A stretch of 64,000 nt of DNA, taken from NCBI GenBank assembly GCA_903853895.1, contig CAINUX010000041.1, positions 1 through 64,000 of the forward strand, written 5' to 3'. The translations under genes were made by a program, and so were the position numbers. Position 1 is the first letter of the stretch. Each line of letters opens with the position of its first letter. Of this stretch, positions 46,176 through 55,747 are shown piece by piece. The stretch comes from an uncultured beta proteobacterium (GTDB lineage Bacteria; Pseudomonadota; Gammaproteobacteria; Burkholderiales; Burkholderiaceae_C). The notes beneath the pieces were generated by a model. The model made no database searches. It was not told the DNA's origin and was given only the letters and a program-made list of their open reading frames with translations.

Positions 46176-47393
46176 ATGCAATACCTTGAACGTCTGAGGG
46201 GCTGGCTCAATGAAGTCGCCCACGTGCCGTGGCTGCACGCCATCCGAACCCTGCGAGAGCGCTTTCGGGAGGACCGTCTGGGCCTGACCGCCAGCAGCCT
46301 GACCTTTACCACCATCATTGCGCTGGTGCCTTTCATCACCGTGGCGCTGGCGGTGTTCACGGCCTTCCCCATGTTCGCCAAGTTTCAGGATGTGTTGCAG
46401 AAGTGGCTGATCGAAAGCCTGGTGCCCGACAACATTGCCCGCCAGGTGCTAGGCTACCTGAACCAGTTCGCCGGCAAGGCCAGCAAGCTTGGCGTGGTAG
46501 GACTGGCCGCGCTGCTGGGCACCGCGTTGGCGCTGGTCTTTACCATTGACCGCACCCTGAACAGTATCTGGCGGGTGCGGACTTCGCGTCCGTTTGCGCA
46601 GCGGGTGATGATTTACTGGGCCTCAATCACGCTGGGGCCGGTGCTGCTGGCCGCGAGCCTGAGCATGACGTCGTATGCCGTGTCCTTTTCCAAAGGCTTG
46701 GTGGGCGGCATGCCCGGGGGGGTCTCGCTGCTTCTGAATCTGTTGCAGTTCATGCTGGTGGCAGCCGGCATGGCGGCCATGTTCCGTTTTGTGCCCAACA
46801 CCCACGTGCGCTGGGGCCATGCGTGGATAGGCGGCGTCTTTGTGTCCGCCGGCATGGAGCTGGCCAAGCGGGGCCTGGCCCTGTACGTGAGCAGCGTGCC
46901 TACCTATTCGGCGGTGTATGGTGCGTTCGCGACGCTTCCCATCCTGCTGGTCTGGATTTATGTGGTGTGGGTCATCGTCTTGCTGGGCGCTGCACTCACT
47001 GCGTATTTGCCCAGCCTGTTGGCCGGTGGCACGCTGCGCCGCCTGCCCCACGGCTGGCGTTTTCAGTTTTCGCTGGAGGTGGTGCAGCAGCTGGAACTGG
47101 CACGCGCGGGTGGTGCCAAGGGGCTGACCCTGGACCAGCTGTGCCGCGCGATGCATGTGGACCCGCTGCGCCTGGAGCCACTCATGCGCACGCTCGCGTC
47201 GTTTGACTGGGTCGGGCAATTGCAGGAGGTCTTGCAGCCCGGTGATGAAGCGCGCTATGTGCTGCTGGTGGACCCCGACACCACGCCGCTCGAACCGCTG
47301 CTGAGCGCCTGGCTGGTGGAGCGCACGGATCAGACCGAGAAAATTTGGCAAATCGGCCACTGGCCCTCGGTAACGCTGCGTGAGGTGCTATGA
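46176..47393 (+). CDS. YihY/virulence factor BrkB family membrane protein
   Basis: This 405-residue inner-membrane protein of the YihY family (once called ribonuclease BN, which is not supported) shows six hydrophobic segments. The conserved DRLGLTASSLTFTTIIALVP comes before the first. PTYSAVYGAFATLPILLVWIYVVW is in the middle, and a cytosolic C-terminal winged-helix-like region (about 300-395) follows. YihY proteins are linked to lipid or solute transport at the envelope, with no settled function. The ATG at 46176 follows gcggg; upstream in-frame codons run through the divergent DUF2069 gene. Confidence 0.9.
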   Translation: MQYLERLRGWLNEVAHVPWLHAIRTLRERFREDRLGLTASSLTFTTIIALVPFITVALAVFTAFPMFAKFQDVLQKWLIESLVPDNIARQVLGYLNQFAGKASKLGVVGLAALLGTALALVFTIDRTLNSIWRVRTSRPFAQRVMIYWASITLGPVLLAASLSMTSYAVSFSKGLVGGMPGGVSLLLNLLQFMLVAAGMAAMFRFVPNTHVRWGHAWIGGVFVSAGMELAKRGLALYVSSVPTYSAVYGAFATLPILLVWIYVVWVIVLLGAALTAYLPSLLAGGTLRRLPHGWRFQFSLEVVQQLELARAGGAKGLTLDQLCRAMHVDPLRLEPLMRTLASFDWVGQLQEVLQPGDEARYVLLVDPDTTPLEPLLSAWLVERTDQTEKIWQIGHWPSVTLREVL

Positions 47394-47395
47394 AA

Positions 47396-48034
47396 TCAGG
47401 AGAACGGCATCAGCCCTGACGTCTTGCAGAAGTACATGGCCTGGTCTGCGACTTCCAGGATGTCCTTCAAATTCTCTCCGTCGTTGGGATACCAGGCAAA
47501 ACCAATGCTGCCACCCAAACTGACCACGTCCCCGGAGTCCAGGGTGACGGGCTCAGCCAGTAGGTCAACCAATTTACGGCCCAACGAGGAGATTTGTTCA
47601 CGCTCGGCAACGGACTCGATGATCAGCACAAATTCGTCGCCACCCAGCCGCGCCACCGTGTCGGTGGAACGAACCAGTGAGACCAGACGCTGGGCTATCG
47701 TGACCAGCACGGTATCTCCGGCCGCGTGTCCATAGGTATCGTTGATGTCCTTGAACTTGTTCAGGTCCACCATCAGAACCGCAAATTGCTTGAGACTGCG
47801 CTTGGAATGCTGCATGGCCAACTGAAAGCGGTCGATCAACAGCGAGCGATTGGCCAGCCCGGTCAGCGGATCGAAAAAGGCGTGTTTCTTGAGTGAGCGC
47901 TCCGCGTTCTGAAGCTTTTTGACGTACCGGATCAGCTGTCTTTTTTGCGCACCGGCGCGCCGCAGCCGGTAGGCCAGAAACAATGCCAGACAGCCTAGTA
48001 GAGCTGCGACGATAGCGAGGATGGTTGCTGTCAC
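47396..48034 (-). CDS. Membrane-anchored GGDEF diguanylate cyclase
   Basis: This 212-residue protein has one N-terminal helix (ILAIVAALLGCLALFLAYRL, about 4-23), a short linker helix, and a GGDEF domain (about 50-205). The catalytic motif is intact (ARLGGDEFVLII), and an I-site RSTD lies five residues before it. It should make cyclic di-GMP and be product-inhibited. There is no separate sensor domain, so regulation may come through dimerisation or expression. It converges with YihY, two bases apart. Confidence 0.92.
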   Translation of the reverse strand: MTATILAIVAALLGCLALFLAYRLRRAGAQKRQLIRYVKKLQNAERSLKKHAFFDPLTGLANRSLLIDRFQLAMQHSKRSLKQFAVLMVDLNKFKDINDTYGHAAGDTVLVTIAQRLVSLVRSTDTVARLGGDEFVLIIESVAEREQISSLGRKLVDLLAEPVTLDSGDVVSLGGSIGFAWYPNDGENLKDILEVADQAMYFCKTSGLMPFS

Positions 48035-48143
48035 AGTGGTACCCGTAGCGTTCGGTCATTTTCCGTGCTCAGTGGCCGGACTGCCACGCTTTCAACACTC
48101 TTTTACAAAGTCTACTCCGTGAAAGCTGAATGCTGATTTCCCC

Positions 48144-48965
48144 TCAATAGGGCATCGTGTTGGCGTCCGGCTTGATTCGAGTTGGTGTTTCGCCGGGCAG
48201 CCATCTGGCGTAGATCGTGGCGTAGCTGCCATCGCGCTTCATGCTGTCCAGCGCGGCCTGCCAGTTGGCGACCACATCCCTGGGCGTGCCCAGGGAAAAA
48301 GCGATATAGGTCTGTATGCTGGTGACGGTGAACACGCGCTCCACGTCCTCGGGCTTGGCATCGGCGCGCGCCAGCAGGTCCGGCAAGGTCAGGTTGCCAA
48401 CGAACATCAGCGGGGCACGACCGTTGACGGCCATTTTCACCATGGTCTCCGGCTTGGAGACCAACTCCAGGTTGGTAAATCCCAGCTTTTGCAGCAGTTG
48501 GTGGGTATAGAAATCCCGGACCACCAGAATACGGCTGACGGCCTTTGCATCCTCCAGACTTGCGATGTGCAGGCCGGCTCCGCGCTTGCTGTACAGCGAC
48601 GCAACAGCAGTCGCGACCGGTCCTACCCATTGGAACAACTCTTCACGGACCGTGGTGCGTGCGGTGCCGAACAACGCAACGTTGGGCACGGTGCTGGCCG
48701 TGCGGTAGGCGCGCGCCCAGGGTTGCACTTCAATTGTGTCCGTGTTGCCCACGCGCCGCTGGATTTCCCGCACCACGTCGATGCTCAATCCCTTGGCTTG
48801 GCCATTCTGGCTAAAGTTCAGCGGTGGGTTTTCTTCGGTCAGCAACTGCAGTTCGGTGGCGCAGACCACCGTTCCGGAGAGGGACAACAGGATGGCCGTA
48901 GCGGCCATGATGGCGAACCAAAGCCGGCGTGGCCGGGTGGTGTGCGTTGGGAGGGCGGACGGCAT
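48144..48965 (-). CDS. Periplasmic amino-acid-type solute-binding protein
   Basis: This 273-residue protein of the bacterial extracellular solute-binding family 3 has a signal peptide after a polar leader (FAIMAATAILLSLSGTVVCA, about 18-37). Family features include LLTEENPPLNFSQNGQAKGLSIDVV and the second-lobe segment VSRILVVRDFYTHQLLQKLG. No ABC permease genes are adjacent, so it may be an orphan receptor or feed a distant transporter. The start at 48965 is chosen because it lies just after the TctC-like gene; the longer frame overlaps that gene. Confidence 0.8.
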   Translation of the reverse strand: MPSALPTHTTRPRRLWFAIMAATAILLSLSGTVVCATELQLLTEENPPLNFSQNGQAKGLSIDVVREIQRRVGNTDTIEVQPWARAYRTASTVPNVALFGTARTTVREELFQWVGPVATAVASLYSKRGAGLHIASLEDAKAVSRILVVRDFYTHQLLQKLGFTNLELVSKPETMVKMAVNGRAPLMFVGNLTLPDLLARADAKPEDVERVFTVTSIQTYIAFSLGTPRDVVANWQAALDSMKRDGSYATIYARWLPGETPTRIKPDANTMPY

Positions 48966-48969
48966 CCCG

Positions 48970-49941
48970 TCAATCCAGCTTGGCGCCGGACTTGCCCACT
49001 GCATCAGCCCAACGCGGCATCTCGCCGGCGAGGTATTTCGCAAACTCCTCGGCCCCTAGAAAGGCCGGGTCGGCTCCCTGGGTGATCATCCGGTTGCGCA
49101 CCTCGGGCAGAGCCAGCACCTGTTTGAAGGCATCGCTCAGCTTGGCGACCACGTCCTTAGGCGTGCCGGCAGGGGCGAGAAAGCCGTAGAAGCCCACGAC
49201 CTCAAACCCTTTGATGCCAGACTCGATGACCGTGGGTATGTCGGGCAGGGCCGGGTTGCGTTCGCGACTGGTTACCGCCAGTGCACGCACCTTGCCCTGC
49301 TTGTGGTAGCTGGCGGCCTGGGGAATGGACTCCGCCATGAACTGCACCTGGCCGCCCATCAGGTCGGTAAAGGCCGGCGCGCTGCCCCGGTAGGGAATGT
49401 GCACCATGAACAGGCCGGTGGCGGTCTTGAACATCTCCGGCACCAGGTGGCTGATGCCTCCGTTGCCGGCGGAGCCGTAGTTAATTTGGCCTGGCCGGGC
49501 CCGGGCATACTCGATAAATTCCTTCAGCGTATTGACGGGCAGCTTGGGGTTGACCAGCAGGGCCAGTGGTTGCATCGCTGTGCGCGCAATGGGCGTGAAG
49601 TCACGCAGCGTGGCATAGGGCAGCTTGCTGTAGATGGCGGGGTTGATGACCATGACACCGGTGTTGGCCAGCATCAGCGTGTAGCCGTCGGCGGGGGCCT
49701 TCATTACCTCCTGGGCGCCCACGGTGCCACCGGCGCCCGACTTGTAGTCAATCATGACCGGCTGGCCCAGCACGGACTGCAGTTTGTCGCTTAGCAACCG
49801 CGCGTGCTGGTCCAGCGGGCCACCTGCCGGGAAGCCGATGATGAGCTTGATGGGTTTGTCGGGATAGGCAGCAGACGCCGCCGAACCGGTCGCCAGCAAA
49901 AGGCTTGTCAGCAGAACGCAAAGAAGTGAGTTGGTGCGCAT
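48970..49941 (-). CDS. Bug/TctC family periplasmic tricarboxylate-type receptor
   Basis: This 323-residue extracytoplasmic receptor of the Bug family is greatly expanded in Burkholderiales. It has a signal peptide (about 1-25) and the family start YPDKPIKLIIGFPAGGPLDQ. Motifs include GQPVMIDYKSGAGG, NYGSAGNGGISHLVPEMF, HIPYRGSAPAFTDLMGGQVQ and ALPDIPTVIESGIKGFEV. The ligand is probably a carboxylate, but no tctAB genes are nearby. It lies between the alpha/beta hydrolase gene and another binding-protein gene on the same strand, with gaps of 9 and 4 bases. Confidence 0.92.
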   Translation of the reverse strand: MRTNSLLCVLLTSLLLATGSAASAAYPDKPIKLIIGFPAGGPLDQHARLLSDKLQSVLGQPVMIDYKSGAGGTVGAQEVMKAPADGYTLMLANTGVMVINPAIYSKLPYATLRDFTPIARTAMQPLALLVNPKLPVNTLKEFIEYARARPGQINYGSAGNGGISHLVPEMFKTATGLFMVHIPYRGSAPAFTDLMGGQVQFMAESIPQAASYHKQGKVRALAVTSRERNPALPDIPTVIESGIKGFEVVGFYGFLAPAGTPKDVVAKLSDAFKQVLALPEVRNRMITQGADPAFLGAEEFAKYLAGEMPRWADAVGKSGAKLD

Positions 49942-49950
49942 GGTGGGTTC

Positions 49951-50772
49951 CTATTCAGTTCTTAGAAAATCGCGAATGGCGAACAGGGTGTCGTCCGGCG
50001 TTTCGGTCATCTGGTGGTGGCCCACCGGCAGTGTGACGACGTGCAGCGTCTTGCCGGTGGCCTTGGCTTGGGTGATCAGGGTCTGCGCCGCGCGGGGCTG
50101 CGTCATCTGGTCCTGCGCGCCGAGTACGAACAGCACCGGGCAGGTGATGGCGGCCATCGCCTGCTCACCATTGGTATAGCGGTCGCATGCCACAAAGCCG
50201 CGGTGGAAGACGTTGACCAGTGTGTTGCTGGCCAGCACGCGCTTGCCCAAGGCCATGCTCGCGCCAAACACCCAGGTGCCCGGCCCCAGCGCCGAGGGCG
50301 GTGCCGCCAATGTGCTGCGCGAGAACACGTTGACCATGCTCAAGGCCTTCATGGGATCGCTCAACGAGGTTTCGATCAACACCGGCGAGACCTTCATCGG
50401 ATAAGCCGTGCCCACCAGCACCAAGTGCGTGACGCGTTCCATGAGCCGCGACGCCGCTTCCAGAGCTATCAGAGAGCCCCAGCTGTGGCCCACCAGCGCG
50501 GCCTTCGCCACACCCGCCGCATCCAGCAGCGCAGCGATGAAGTCGGCCGCTTCTTCCACGGTGGAGGGCGCCTCGCCCGCACTACGACAGTGGCCGGGAA
50601 GGTCCACCGCCAGCACGTTGTACCCATGGTTGGCAAGGTAGCGGCTTTGCAGAATCCAGACGCTGTGGTCATGCAGTACACCGTGGACGAAAATCACCGT
50701 GGGTTTGGCAACATCGAATGCCTTGCCGCCGGTGTAGCAATAGGTTTTGGCGTTGTTGACGACGAGTTCCAT
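49951..50772 (-). CDS. Alpha/beta hydrolase
   Basis: This 273-residue enzyme of the alpha/beta hydrolase fold has the oxyanion segment VIFVHGVLHDHSVW near 26-39, the nucleophile elbow LVGHSWGSL, an acid in LFVLGAQDQMT, and the late His in LPVGHHQMTE. The catalytic triad looks complete. Substrate is unknown; an ester or lactone hydrolase is likely. No signal peptide is present. The start at 50772 overlaps the metY stop by one base (tgatg), so translation is probably coupled to metY. Confidence 0.85.
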   Translation of the reverse strand: MELVVNNAKTYCYTGGKAFDVAKPTVIFVHGVLHDHSVWILQSRYLANHGYNVLAVDLPGHCRSAGEAPSTVEEAADFIAALLDAAGVAKAALVGHSWGSLIALEAASRLMERVTHLVLVGTAYPMKVSPVLIETSLSDPMKALSMVNVFSRSTLAAPPSALGPGTWVFGASMALGKRVLASNTLVNVFHRGFVACDRYTNGEQAMAAITCPVLFVLGAQDQMTQPRAAQTLITQAKATGKTLHVVTLPVGHHQMTETPDDTLFAIRDFLRTE

Positions 50773-52085
50773 CAAGCACCTGCCTTTTCTGCAGCCTTGA
50801 GCGCGCGTTTGAGGTCGTCGATCAAATCGTCCGGATCTTCCAGCCCGATGGACAGGCGGATCGTGCCCTGGGTGATGCCGGCAGCCGCTAGAGCCTCGTC
50901 CGTCATGCGGAAGTGCGTGGTGCTGGCCGGGTGGATCACCAGGCTGCGGCAATCGCCCACATTGGCCAGGTGGCTGAACACCTTCAGAGTCTCGATGAAT
51001 TTCTTGCCCTGCTCGCGGTTGCCCTTGAGGTCAAAGCTGAATACCGAGCCGGCGCCGCGTGGCAGCAGCTTTTGCGCCAGCGCATGGCTGGGGTGGCTCT
51101 CCAGCATGGGGTGGCCGACCCGGGCTACAAAGGGCTGACTGGCCAGGAACTGCACCACCGCTTCGGTGTTGCGCATATGGCGTTCCATGCGCAGGCCCAG
51201 GGTTTCGACGCCCTGAAGGATCAACCACGCCGAGTGCGGGCTCATGCAGGCGCCAAAGTCTCGCAGGCCCTCGCGCCGGGCGCGCAGCAGGAAGGCGCCC
51301 ACGGTGCTTTCTTCGCTGAAGTTCATGTTGTGGAAGCCTTCGTAGGGCGCCGCCAGTTCTTCAAAGCGACCACTCTCCGCGTAGGCCCGGGCCCAGTCAA
51401 AGCTGCCGCCGTCCACCACGATGCCGCCAATGACGGTGCCGTGGCCCGACAGGAACTTGGTTGCCGAGTGGTAGACCAGATCGGCGCCCAATTCGATCGG
51501 TTTCATCAACCAGGGGGAGGTGAGGGTGGAGTCCACCAGCAGGGGCACTCCGGCCTCATGCGCGATGGTTGAGACGGTGGGAATGTCCAGCACATCCAGC
51601 CCCGGGTTGCCCACGGTCTCACCAAACAGCAACTTGGTGGTGGGGCGGATGGCGGCACGCCAGGCGTCCATGTCGCCGGGTTTGACAAACGTGGTCTCGA
51701 TCCCAAAGCGGCGCATGGTGTAGTGCAGCAGATTCTGCGAGCCGCCATACAGCGCCGTGCTGGCCACAATGTGCGAGCCCGCGCCCATCAGCGTAGCCAC
51801 GCTCAGGTGCAAGGCCGCCTGGCCGCTGGCGGTCGTGATGGCGCCGATGCCGCCTTCGAGCGCCGCCACGCGCTGCTCCAGAACCGCATTGGTCGGGTTG
51901 CTGATGCGGCTGTAGACGTGTCCGGCTCGTTCCAGGTTGAACAGCGACTGGGCGTGTTCGCTGGACTCGAAGACGAACGAGGTGGTCAGGTGGATGGGTA
52001 CAGCCCGCGCCCCCGTAGTGGGGTCGGGCGCGGCGCCTGCGTGCAGGGCCAAGGTATCAAAACCGGGGTCAGCGTAGCCAGCCAT
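50772..52085 (-). CDS. metY: O-acetylhomoserine sulfhydrylase (MetY-like)
   Basis: This 437-residue PLP enzyme of the Cys/Met metabolism family makes homocysteine from O-acetylhomoserine and sulfide. It shows FDTLALHAGAAPDPTTGARA at the N-terminus, the YSRISNPTNAVLEQRVAALE segment near 58-77, and the PLP-lysine in YHSATKFLSGHG. The C-terminal RLSIGLEDPDDLIDDL closes the fold. Length (about 430) separates MetY from the shorter MetB/MetC enzymes. It starts a leftward group that includes the alpha/beta hydrolase. Confidence 0.93.
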   Translation of the reverse strand: MAGYADPGFDTLALHAGAAPDPTTGARAVPIHLTTSFVFESSEHAQSLFNLERAGHVYSRISNPTNAVLEQRVAALEGGIGAITTASGQAALHLSVATLMGAGSHIVASTALYGGSQNLLHYTMRRFGIETTFVKPGDMDAWRAAIRPTTKLLFGETVGNPGLDVLDIPTVSTIAHEAGVPLLVDSTLTSPWLMKPIELGADLVYHSATKFLSGHGTVIGGIVVDGGSFDWARAYAESGRFEELAAPYEGFHNMNFSEESTVGAFLLRARREGLRDFGACMSPHSAWLILQGVETLGLRMERHMRNTEAVVQFLASQPFVARVGHPMLESHPSHALAQKLLPRGAGSVFSFDLKGNREQGKKFIETLKVFSHLANVGDCRSLVIHPASTTHFRMTDEALAAAGITQGTIRLSIGLEDPDDLIDDLKRALKAAEKAGA

Positions 52086-52176
52086 AAAAACTCCGTGTGG
52101 CAGTATGTGGTGTCAGGCACCAATTGTGGGCTATATTTGGGTGAACTTCTTCATCCATGAGCTTCGGGGAAACACC

Positions 52177-52635
52177 ATGAAAGTCAGCGATATCCTGCGC
52201 GTCAAAGGCGGCACGCTTTACACGGCTTCGCCGGACGAACCTCTGGCCCGCGCTCTGGATCTGATGAGCGAAAAAGACATCGGCTCACTGGTGGTCATGG
52301 AGCACGGCGATCTGGTGGGCATGCTGACCTTTCGCGAGGTAATCCAGACGGTTGTCAAGAACGGCGGCTCCATCGGCAAAACCCTGGTGCGCAGCGCTAT
52401 GGACGATCACCCACTGACTTGTACCAACGAGACCGATATGGACGAGGTGCGCCGCATGATGCTGGACCGCCACGCCCGCTACATGCCGGTGATGGACAAC
52501 AAGATGCTGATGGGCGTCATCAGCTTCTACGACGTGGCCCGCGCCGTAGTTGACAGCCAGAATTTTGAGAACAAGATGCTCAAGGCCTACATCCGCGACT
52601 GGCCTGAGGGCGAGGGCGACGCCGCGCAAGCTTGA
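52177..52635 (+). CDS. CBS-domain pair protein
   Basis: This 152-residue protein is composed of two CBS domains (about 1-65 and 72-130), a module that binds adenosine nucleotides or NAD. The first contains ASPDEPLARALDLMSEKDIGSL and the second DEVRRMMLDRHARYMPVMDN. There is no attached enzyme or transporter domain, so it probably works as a soluble regulator of a partner. The ATG at 52177 follows ggggaaa. A stem-loop after the stop codon (52640-52667) may help end transcription. Confidence 0.9.
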   Translation: MKVSDILRVKGGTLYTASPDEPLARALDLMSEKDIGSLVVMEHGDLVGMLTFREVIQTVVKNGGSIGKTLVRSAMDDHPLTCTNETDMDEVRRMMLDRHARYMPVMDNKMLMGVISFYDVARAVVDSQNFENKMLKAYIRDWPEGEGDAAQA

Positions 52636-52639
52636 GCGT

Positions 52640-52667
52640 GCGGGTGTGCATCGATTCAGACACCCGC
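52640..52667. terminator. Possible stem-loop between convergent genes
   Basis: An 8-bp stem gcgggtgt/acacccgc with a 12-base loop sits between the CBS gene and the convergent binding-protein gene. There is no T run on either side, so it is a weak terminator candidate. Confidence 0.35.
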
Positions 52668-52680
52668 ATCGACCGAAAAA

Positions 52681-53466
52681 TCAGCGGCTGTGCGCCCTGT
52701 AAGCTCGGTCAAGAAAACCTTCGGCCTTCATTGCCTTTAACACGTCCGATACCTGGCGAGTCAATCCTTCTGCCTGGTTTCCTTTGGCTTTACTGAAGGC
52801 AATGTAAAGCGGCATTTCGGCAACGACCAGCGGTTGCACCTCGACCTGACTACCAATACCCATAGTTCGAGCGATATAGATGCCCACGAGGTCATTCGTC
52901 GCAAGTGCATCAAAGCGTTTGCCCATCAACATTTTGAACAACAACTCCTGATTGGGTGCACGCACTTTCTCAAAGTCAACGCTTTCATCAAAGTCTTTTC
53001 CATAGAAATTGCCCGGCACCACGCCAACTTTCATTCCTCGGAGTTCACTGAACGACTTGACTCGGATACTGGACGACTTAAGGCTGAAGAGAACTTTTCG
53101 CTCAAAATTCAACGGGGTTTCTGGGAAAAACAGAAATGCTGATCGCTCGTCATTGCGTGAAATTGAAAAAATCGCGTCGACGGTGCCGTCTTGTGCCCAG
53201 CGTAGCGCTCGCTTCCACGGCAAAGATTTGAATTCAAACTTGACATTCAGCCTTCGTCCCACCTCACGAATAATCTCGACGTCTATTCCATTGACCGCGT
53301 TGCCAATCGTGAATTCGTAAGGCGGCCACTCCTCAAATGCAACCGTTACTATTTGCGCACCAGCATATGCAGGCGTTGAAAGTGACCATGCAAACACAAA
53401 CCAGAATGGCCCAAAAAAAATACGCGCAAACACTTTCCACGCGTGACCGGACGAAGGGACTGGCAC
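52681..53466 (-). CDS. Periplasmic solute-binding protein, family 3-like
   Basis: This 261-residue protein has a signal peptide (hydrophobic core IFFGPFWFVFAWSL, cleavage after AYA near 35). Two lobes of the amino-acid-binding type follow: VTVAFEEWPPYEFTIGNAVN at the start and LRGMKVGVVPGNFYGKDFDE at the second lobe. The KRALRWAQDGTVDAIFSISR segment fits family 3. It is an orphan with no permease nearby. The DNA is visibly poorer in G and C than the flanking genes, which could reflect transfer, though the protein is not unusual. Confidence 0.82.
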   Translation of the reverse strand: MPVPSSGHAWKVFARIFFGPFWFVFAWSLSTPAYAGAQIVTVAFEEWPPYEFTIGNAVNGIDVEIIREVGRRLNVKFEFKSLPWKRALRWAQDGTVDAIFSISRNDERSAFLFFPETPLNFERKVLFSLKSSSIRVKSFSELRGMKVGVVPGNFYGKDFDESVDFEKVRAPNQELLFKMLMGKRFDALATNDLVGIYIARTMGIGSQVEVQPLVVAEMPLYIAFSKAKGNQAEGLTRQVSDVLKAMKAEGFLDRAYRAHSR

Positions 53467-53747
53467 TTAACGGATACGCTTTTCAACCATCGTAACGCCA
53501 GTATGACACCTTCGGTCAGTTGTCAGTTCGCGTAACCATTGTTTCCATCCCGCGGTGACGGCGCGGGTAGCAGGGCTGGTTCCTTGCAACTGCCGGCCTT
53601 CGAGGAGGCAGGCAGTGAGTCGCTGCACGCGTCATCAACCAGAACCGCAAATTGCATGTACCGCAGCAATCAACCACAGCGTCCGCCTTACACGAGATGC
53701 AGGACGTCAACTGAACCCGTCCCGCCGCTCTGGGATAATTCGAGAAT

Positions 53748-54842
53748 ATGAGCGGCAATACCTTTGGAACCCTATTCGCAGTCACCAACTTCGGTGAATC
53801 CCACGGCCCGGCCATTGGCTGCGTGATTGACGGCTGCCCGCCGGGCATGGAACTCAGTGAGGCCGACATCCAGGGTGACCTGGACCGCCGCCGCCCCGGC
53901 ACCAGCCGTTTTGTGACCCAGCGCAACGAGCCCGACGCGGTGCAAATCCTCAGCGGTGTGTACCAGGGCAAGACCACCGGTACTCCCATCGCCCTGTTGA
54001 TCCAGAACACCGACCAGCGCAGCAAAGACTACGGCAACATTTTGGAGTCATTCCGTCCCGGCCACGCCGACTACAGCTATTTCCAGAAATACGGCATCCG
54101 CGACCCACGCGGCGGTGGCCGTTCCAGCGCCCGCCTGACCGCACCCATGGTGGCGGCCGGGGCAGTGGCCAAGAAGTGGCTGTTTGAAAAATACGGCACC
54201 ACATTTCGCGGCTGCATGACGCAAATCGGTGACGCAGTGATTCCGTTCGAATCCTGGGAGCACGTGCCCAACAATGCCTTTTTTGCCCCTGTGGCCGATG
54301 TGCAGTCGCTGGAAGACTACATGGATGCGTTGCGCAAGGCCGGTGACTCGTGCGGCGCGCGCATCCGCGTGTCCGCGTCGCGCGTACCGGTTGGCCTGGG
54401 TGAGCCGCTGTTTGACAAGATGGATTCGGACATTGCCTACGCAATGATGGGCATCAATGCGGTAAAGGGTGTGGAGATTGGCGCCGGCTTTGCCAGCGTG
54501 GCGCAGCGCGGCACCACGCACGGCGACTCGCTAACGCCCCAAGGCTTTGCAAGCAACAACGCGGGTGGCGTGCTGGGTGGCATCTCTACAGGTCAGGACC
54601 TGGAGGTGAGCATCGCCATCAAACCGACCAGCTCGATCATCACACCACGCGATTCCATCGATGTGCAGGGCAACGCGACCCAGGTCATCACCAAGGGGCG
54701 CCACGACCCCTGTGTAGGCATACGGGCCACGCCGATTGCCGAGGCCATGCTGGCACTGGTGGTCATGGAGCACGCGTTGCGCAACCGAGCGCAGTGTGGT
54801 GACGTACAGCGTGCGCTAAACCCAATTCCCTCGCAGGTTTAG
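53748..54842 (+). CDS. aroC: Chorismate synthase
   Basis: AroC carries out the last step of the shikimate pathway, turning EPSP into chorismate with reduced FMN. The 364-residue protein has [20 protein letters not shown] at the N-terminus and the signatures [17 protein letters not shown] and [20 protein letters not shown]. It also has [20 protein letters not shown] and the late [20 protein letters not shown]. Length and motif set are standard. No other aro gene is adjacent. The 281 bases before it hold nothing recognisable. Confidence 0.97.
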   Translation: MSGNTFGTLFAVTNFGESHGPAIGCVIDGCPPGMELSEADIQGDLDRRRPGTSRFVTQRNEPDAVQILSGVYQGKTTGTPIALLIQNTDQRSKDYGNILESFRPGHADYSYFQKYGIRDPRGGGRSSARLTAPMVAAGAVAKKWLFEKYGTTFRGCMTQIGDAVIPFESWEHVPNNAFFAPVADVQSLEDYMDALRKAGDSCGARIRVSASRVPVGLGEPLFDKMDSDIAYAMMGINAVKGVEIGAGFASVAQRGTTHGDSLTPQGFASNNAGGVLGGISTGQDLEVSIAIKPTSSIITPRDSIDVQGNATQVITKGRHDPCVGIRATPIAEAMLALVVMEHALRNRAQCGDVQRALNPIPSQV

Positions 54843-55094
54843 TCACTTCGTATTTCCCAGGTTTCGCCGCCAGGCGACGGGTCTGGGCGTCCGCCTGATG
54901 CGCCAGCGCCAGCGCGATTCATGCATCAGAAAGGGTTTACCCCATGTTTATCGCCTGTGCGATAGGAATAAGCTGATTACTATTCAAGTAGCGAATGTTT
55001 ATGCGTTTTGCATGTGCATGTGGAAGTACTTCAACGAAGCACTTTAGTGAGCTGACTTGATGGCGGTTTGTTAATAACTAATGGAGTGTTAGAA

Positions 55095-55565
55095 ATGAAA
55101 GTAACTGGATTCTTGAAAGCTTTCTTGGGCGCCGCAGTGGTGAGTTTCATGATGTCGGGCGTGAGTCACGCGGCGGATCAGGGCACGGCGGCAGAAGCTG
55201 AAGCCATGGTGAAAAAGGCTGTGGCCTACATCAAGGCTAACGGACCCGAAAAAGCCTATGAAGAATTTACCAATGGCAAATCGTTCAAGGACCGCGACCT
55301 GTACATCATCGTCTATGACCTGAACGGCAAAAACCTGGCCCAGGGCGCAAACCCCAAGCTGGTTGGCAAAGACCTGATTGGATTGAAGGATCCGGATGGC
55401 AAACCACTGATCCAGATGTTTGTGGACTTGGCCAAGTCCAAGGGCAAAGGATGGGTCGACGGGTACAAATTCCTGAATCCGGTGTCCCAAAAGATCGAAG
55501 GCAAAGCGATGTATCTCGAACGCGTTGGAGAGACCTTGGTGGGCTGTGGAATTTACAAGAGCTAG
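55095..55565 (+). CDS. Secreted single Cache-like domain protein, paralogue 1
   Basis: This 156-residue protein has a signal peptide (about 1-25, cut after SHA) and one small Cache-type ligand-binding domain. It shows FKDRDLYIIVYDLNGKNLAQ, LVGKDLIGLKDPDGKPL and the WVDGYKFLNPVSQKIEGKAM strands. There is no membrane anchor or signalling domain, so it should be a soluble periplasmic binder. It is clearly related to the next gene (shared ADQGTAAEAEAMVKKAVAY). The ATG at 55095 is set by the signal peptide. A chemoreceptor gene follows the pair, so it may present a ligand to that receptor (inference). Confidence 0.8.
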   Translation: MKVTGFLKAFLGAAVVSFMMSGVSHAADQGTAAEAEAMVKKAVAYIKANGPEKAYEEFTNGKSFKDRDLYIIVYDLNGKNLAQGANPKLVGKDLIGLKDPDGKPLIQMFVDLAKSKGKGWVDGYKFLNPVSQKIEGKAMYLERVGETLVGCGIYKS

Positions 55566-55604
55566 TTTGTAAGGTCGGACGATTGGTGGGGAGTGGTGCG
55601 CAAG

Positions 55605-55620
55605 TTTGATGAGGATCAAA
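55605..55620. promoter_or_regulatory. FNR/Anr-type binding site
   Basis: A perfect TTGAT-N4-ATCAA dyad lies at 55606-55619. It is extended to a 10-bp inverted repeat (caagtttgat, gagg, atcaaacttg; 55601-55624), 40 bases after the first Cache gene and about 125 bases before the second. This is the consensus for FNR/Anr/Dnr oxygen or NO regulators. A terminator hairpin without T run is the alternative reading. Confidence 0.6.
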
Positions 55621-55747
55621 CTTGCTGCGATCAATCCCGGGCGCACGGGGCACTGCGCACCGATTAGCCTTGTATTCGCATTGGGTGTTTGTCTAGACTT
55701 TTAGCTGTTTAAAGCCTGAGATCATTCAACCTAAAGGAGTATTCGCC

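Noticed and set aside
46176..47393. Ribonuclease BN as a label for the YihY protein
   Set aside because: This old annotation arose from a mistaken gene assignment; the sequence is a multi-helix membrane protein with no nuclease motif.
53467..53747. A gene in the gap before aroC
   Set aside because: Short frames exist on both strands, but none has a ribosome-binding site or a recognisable domain, and the longest is a shadow of the aroC start.
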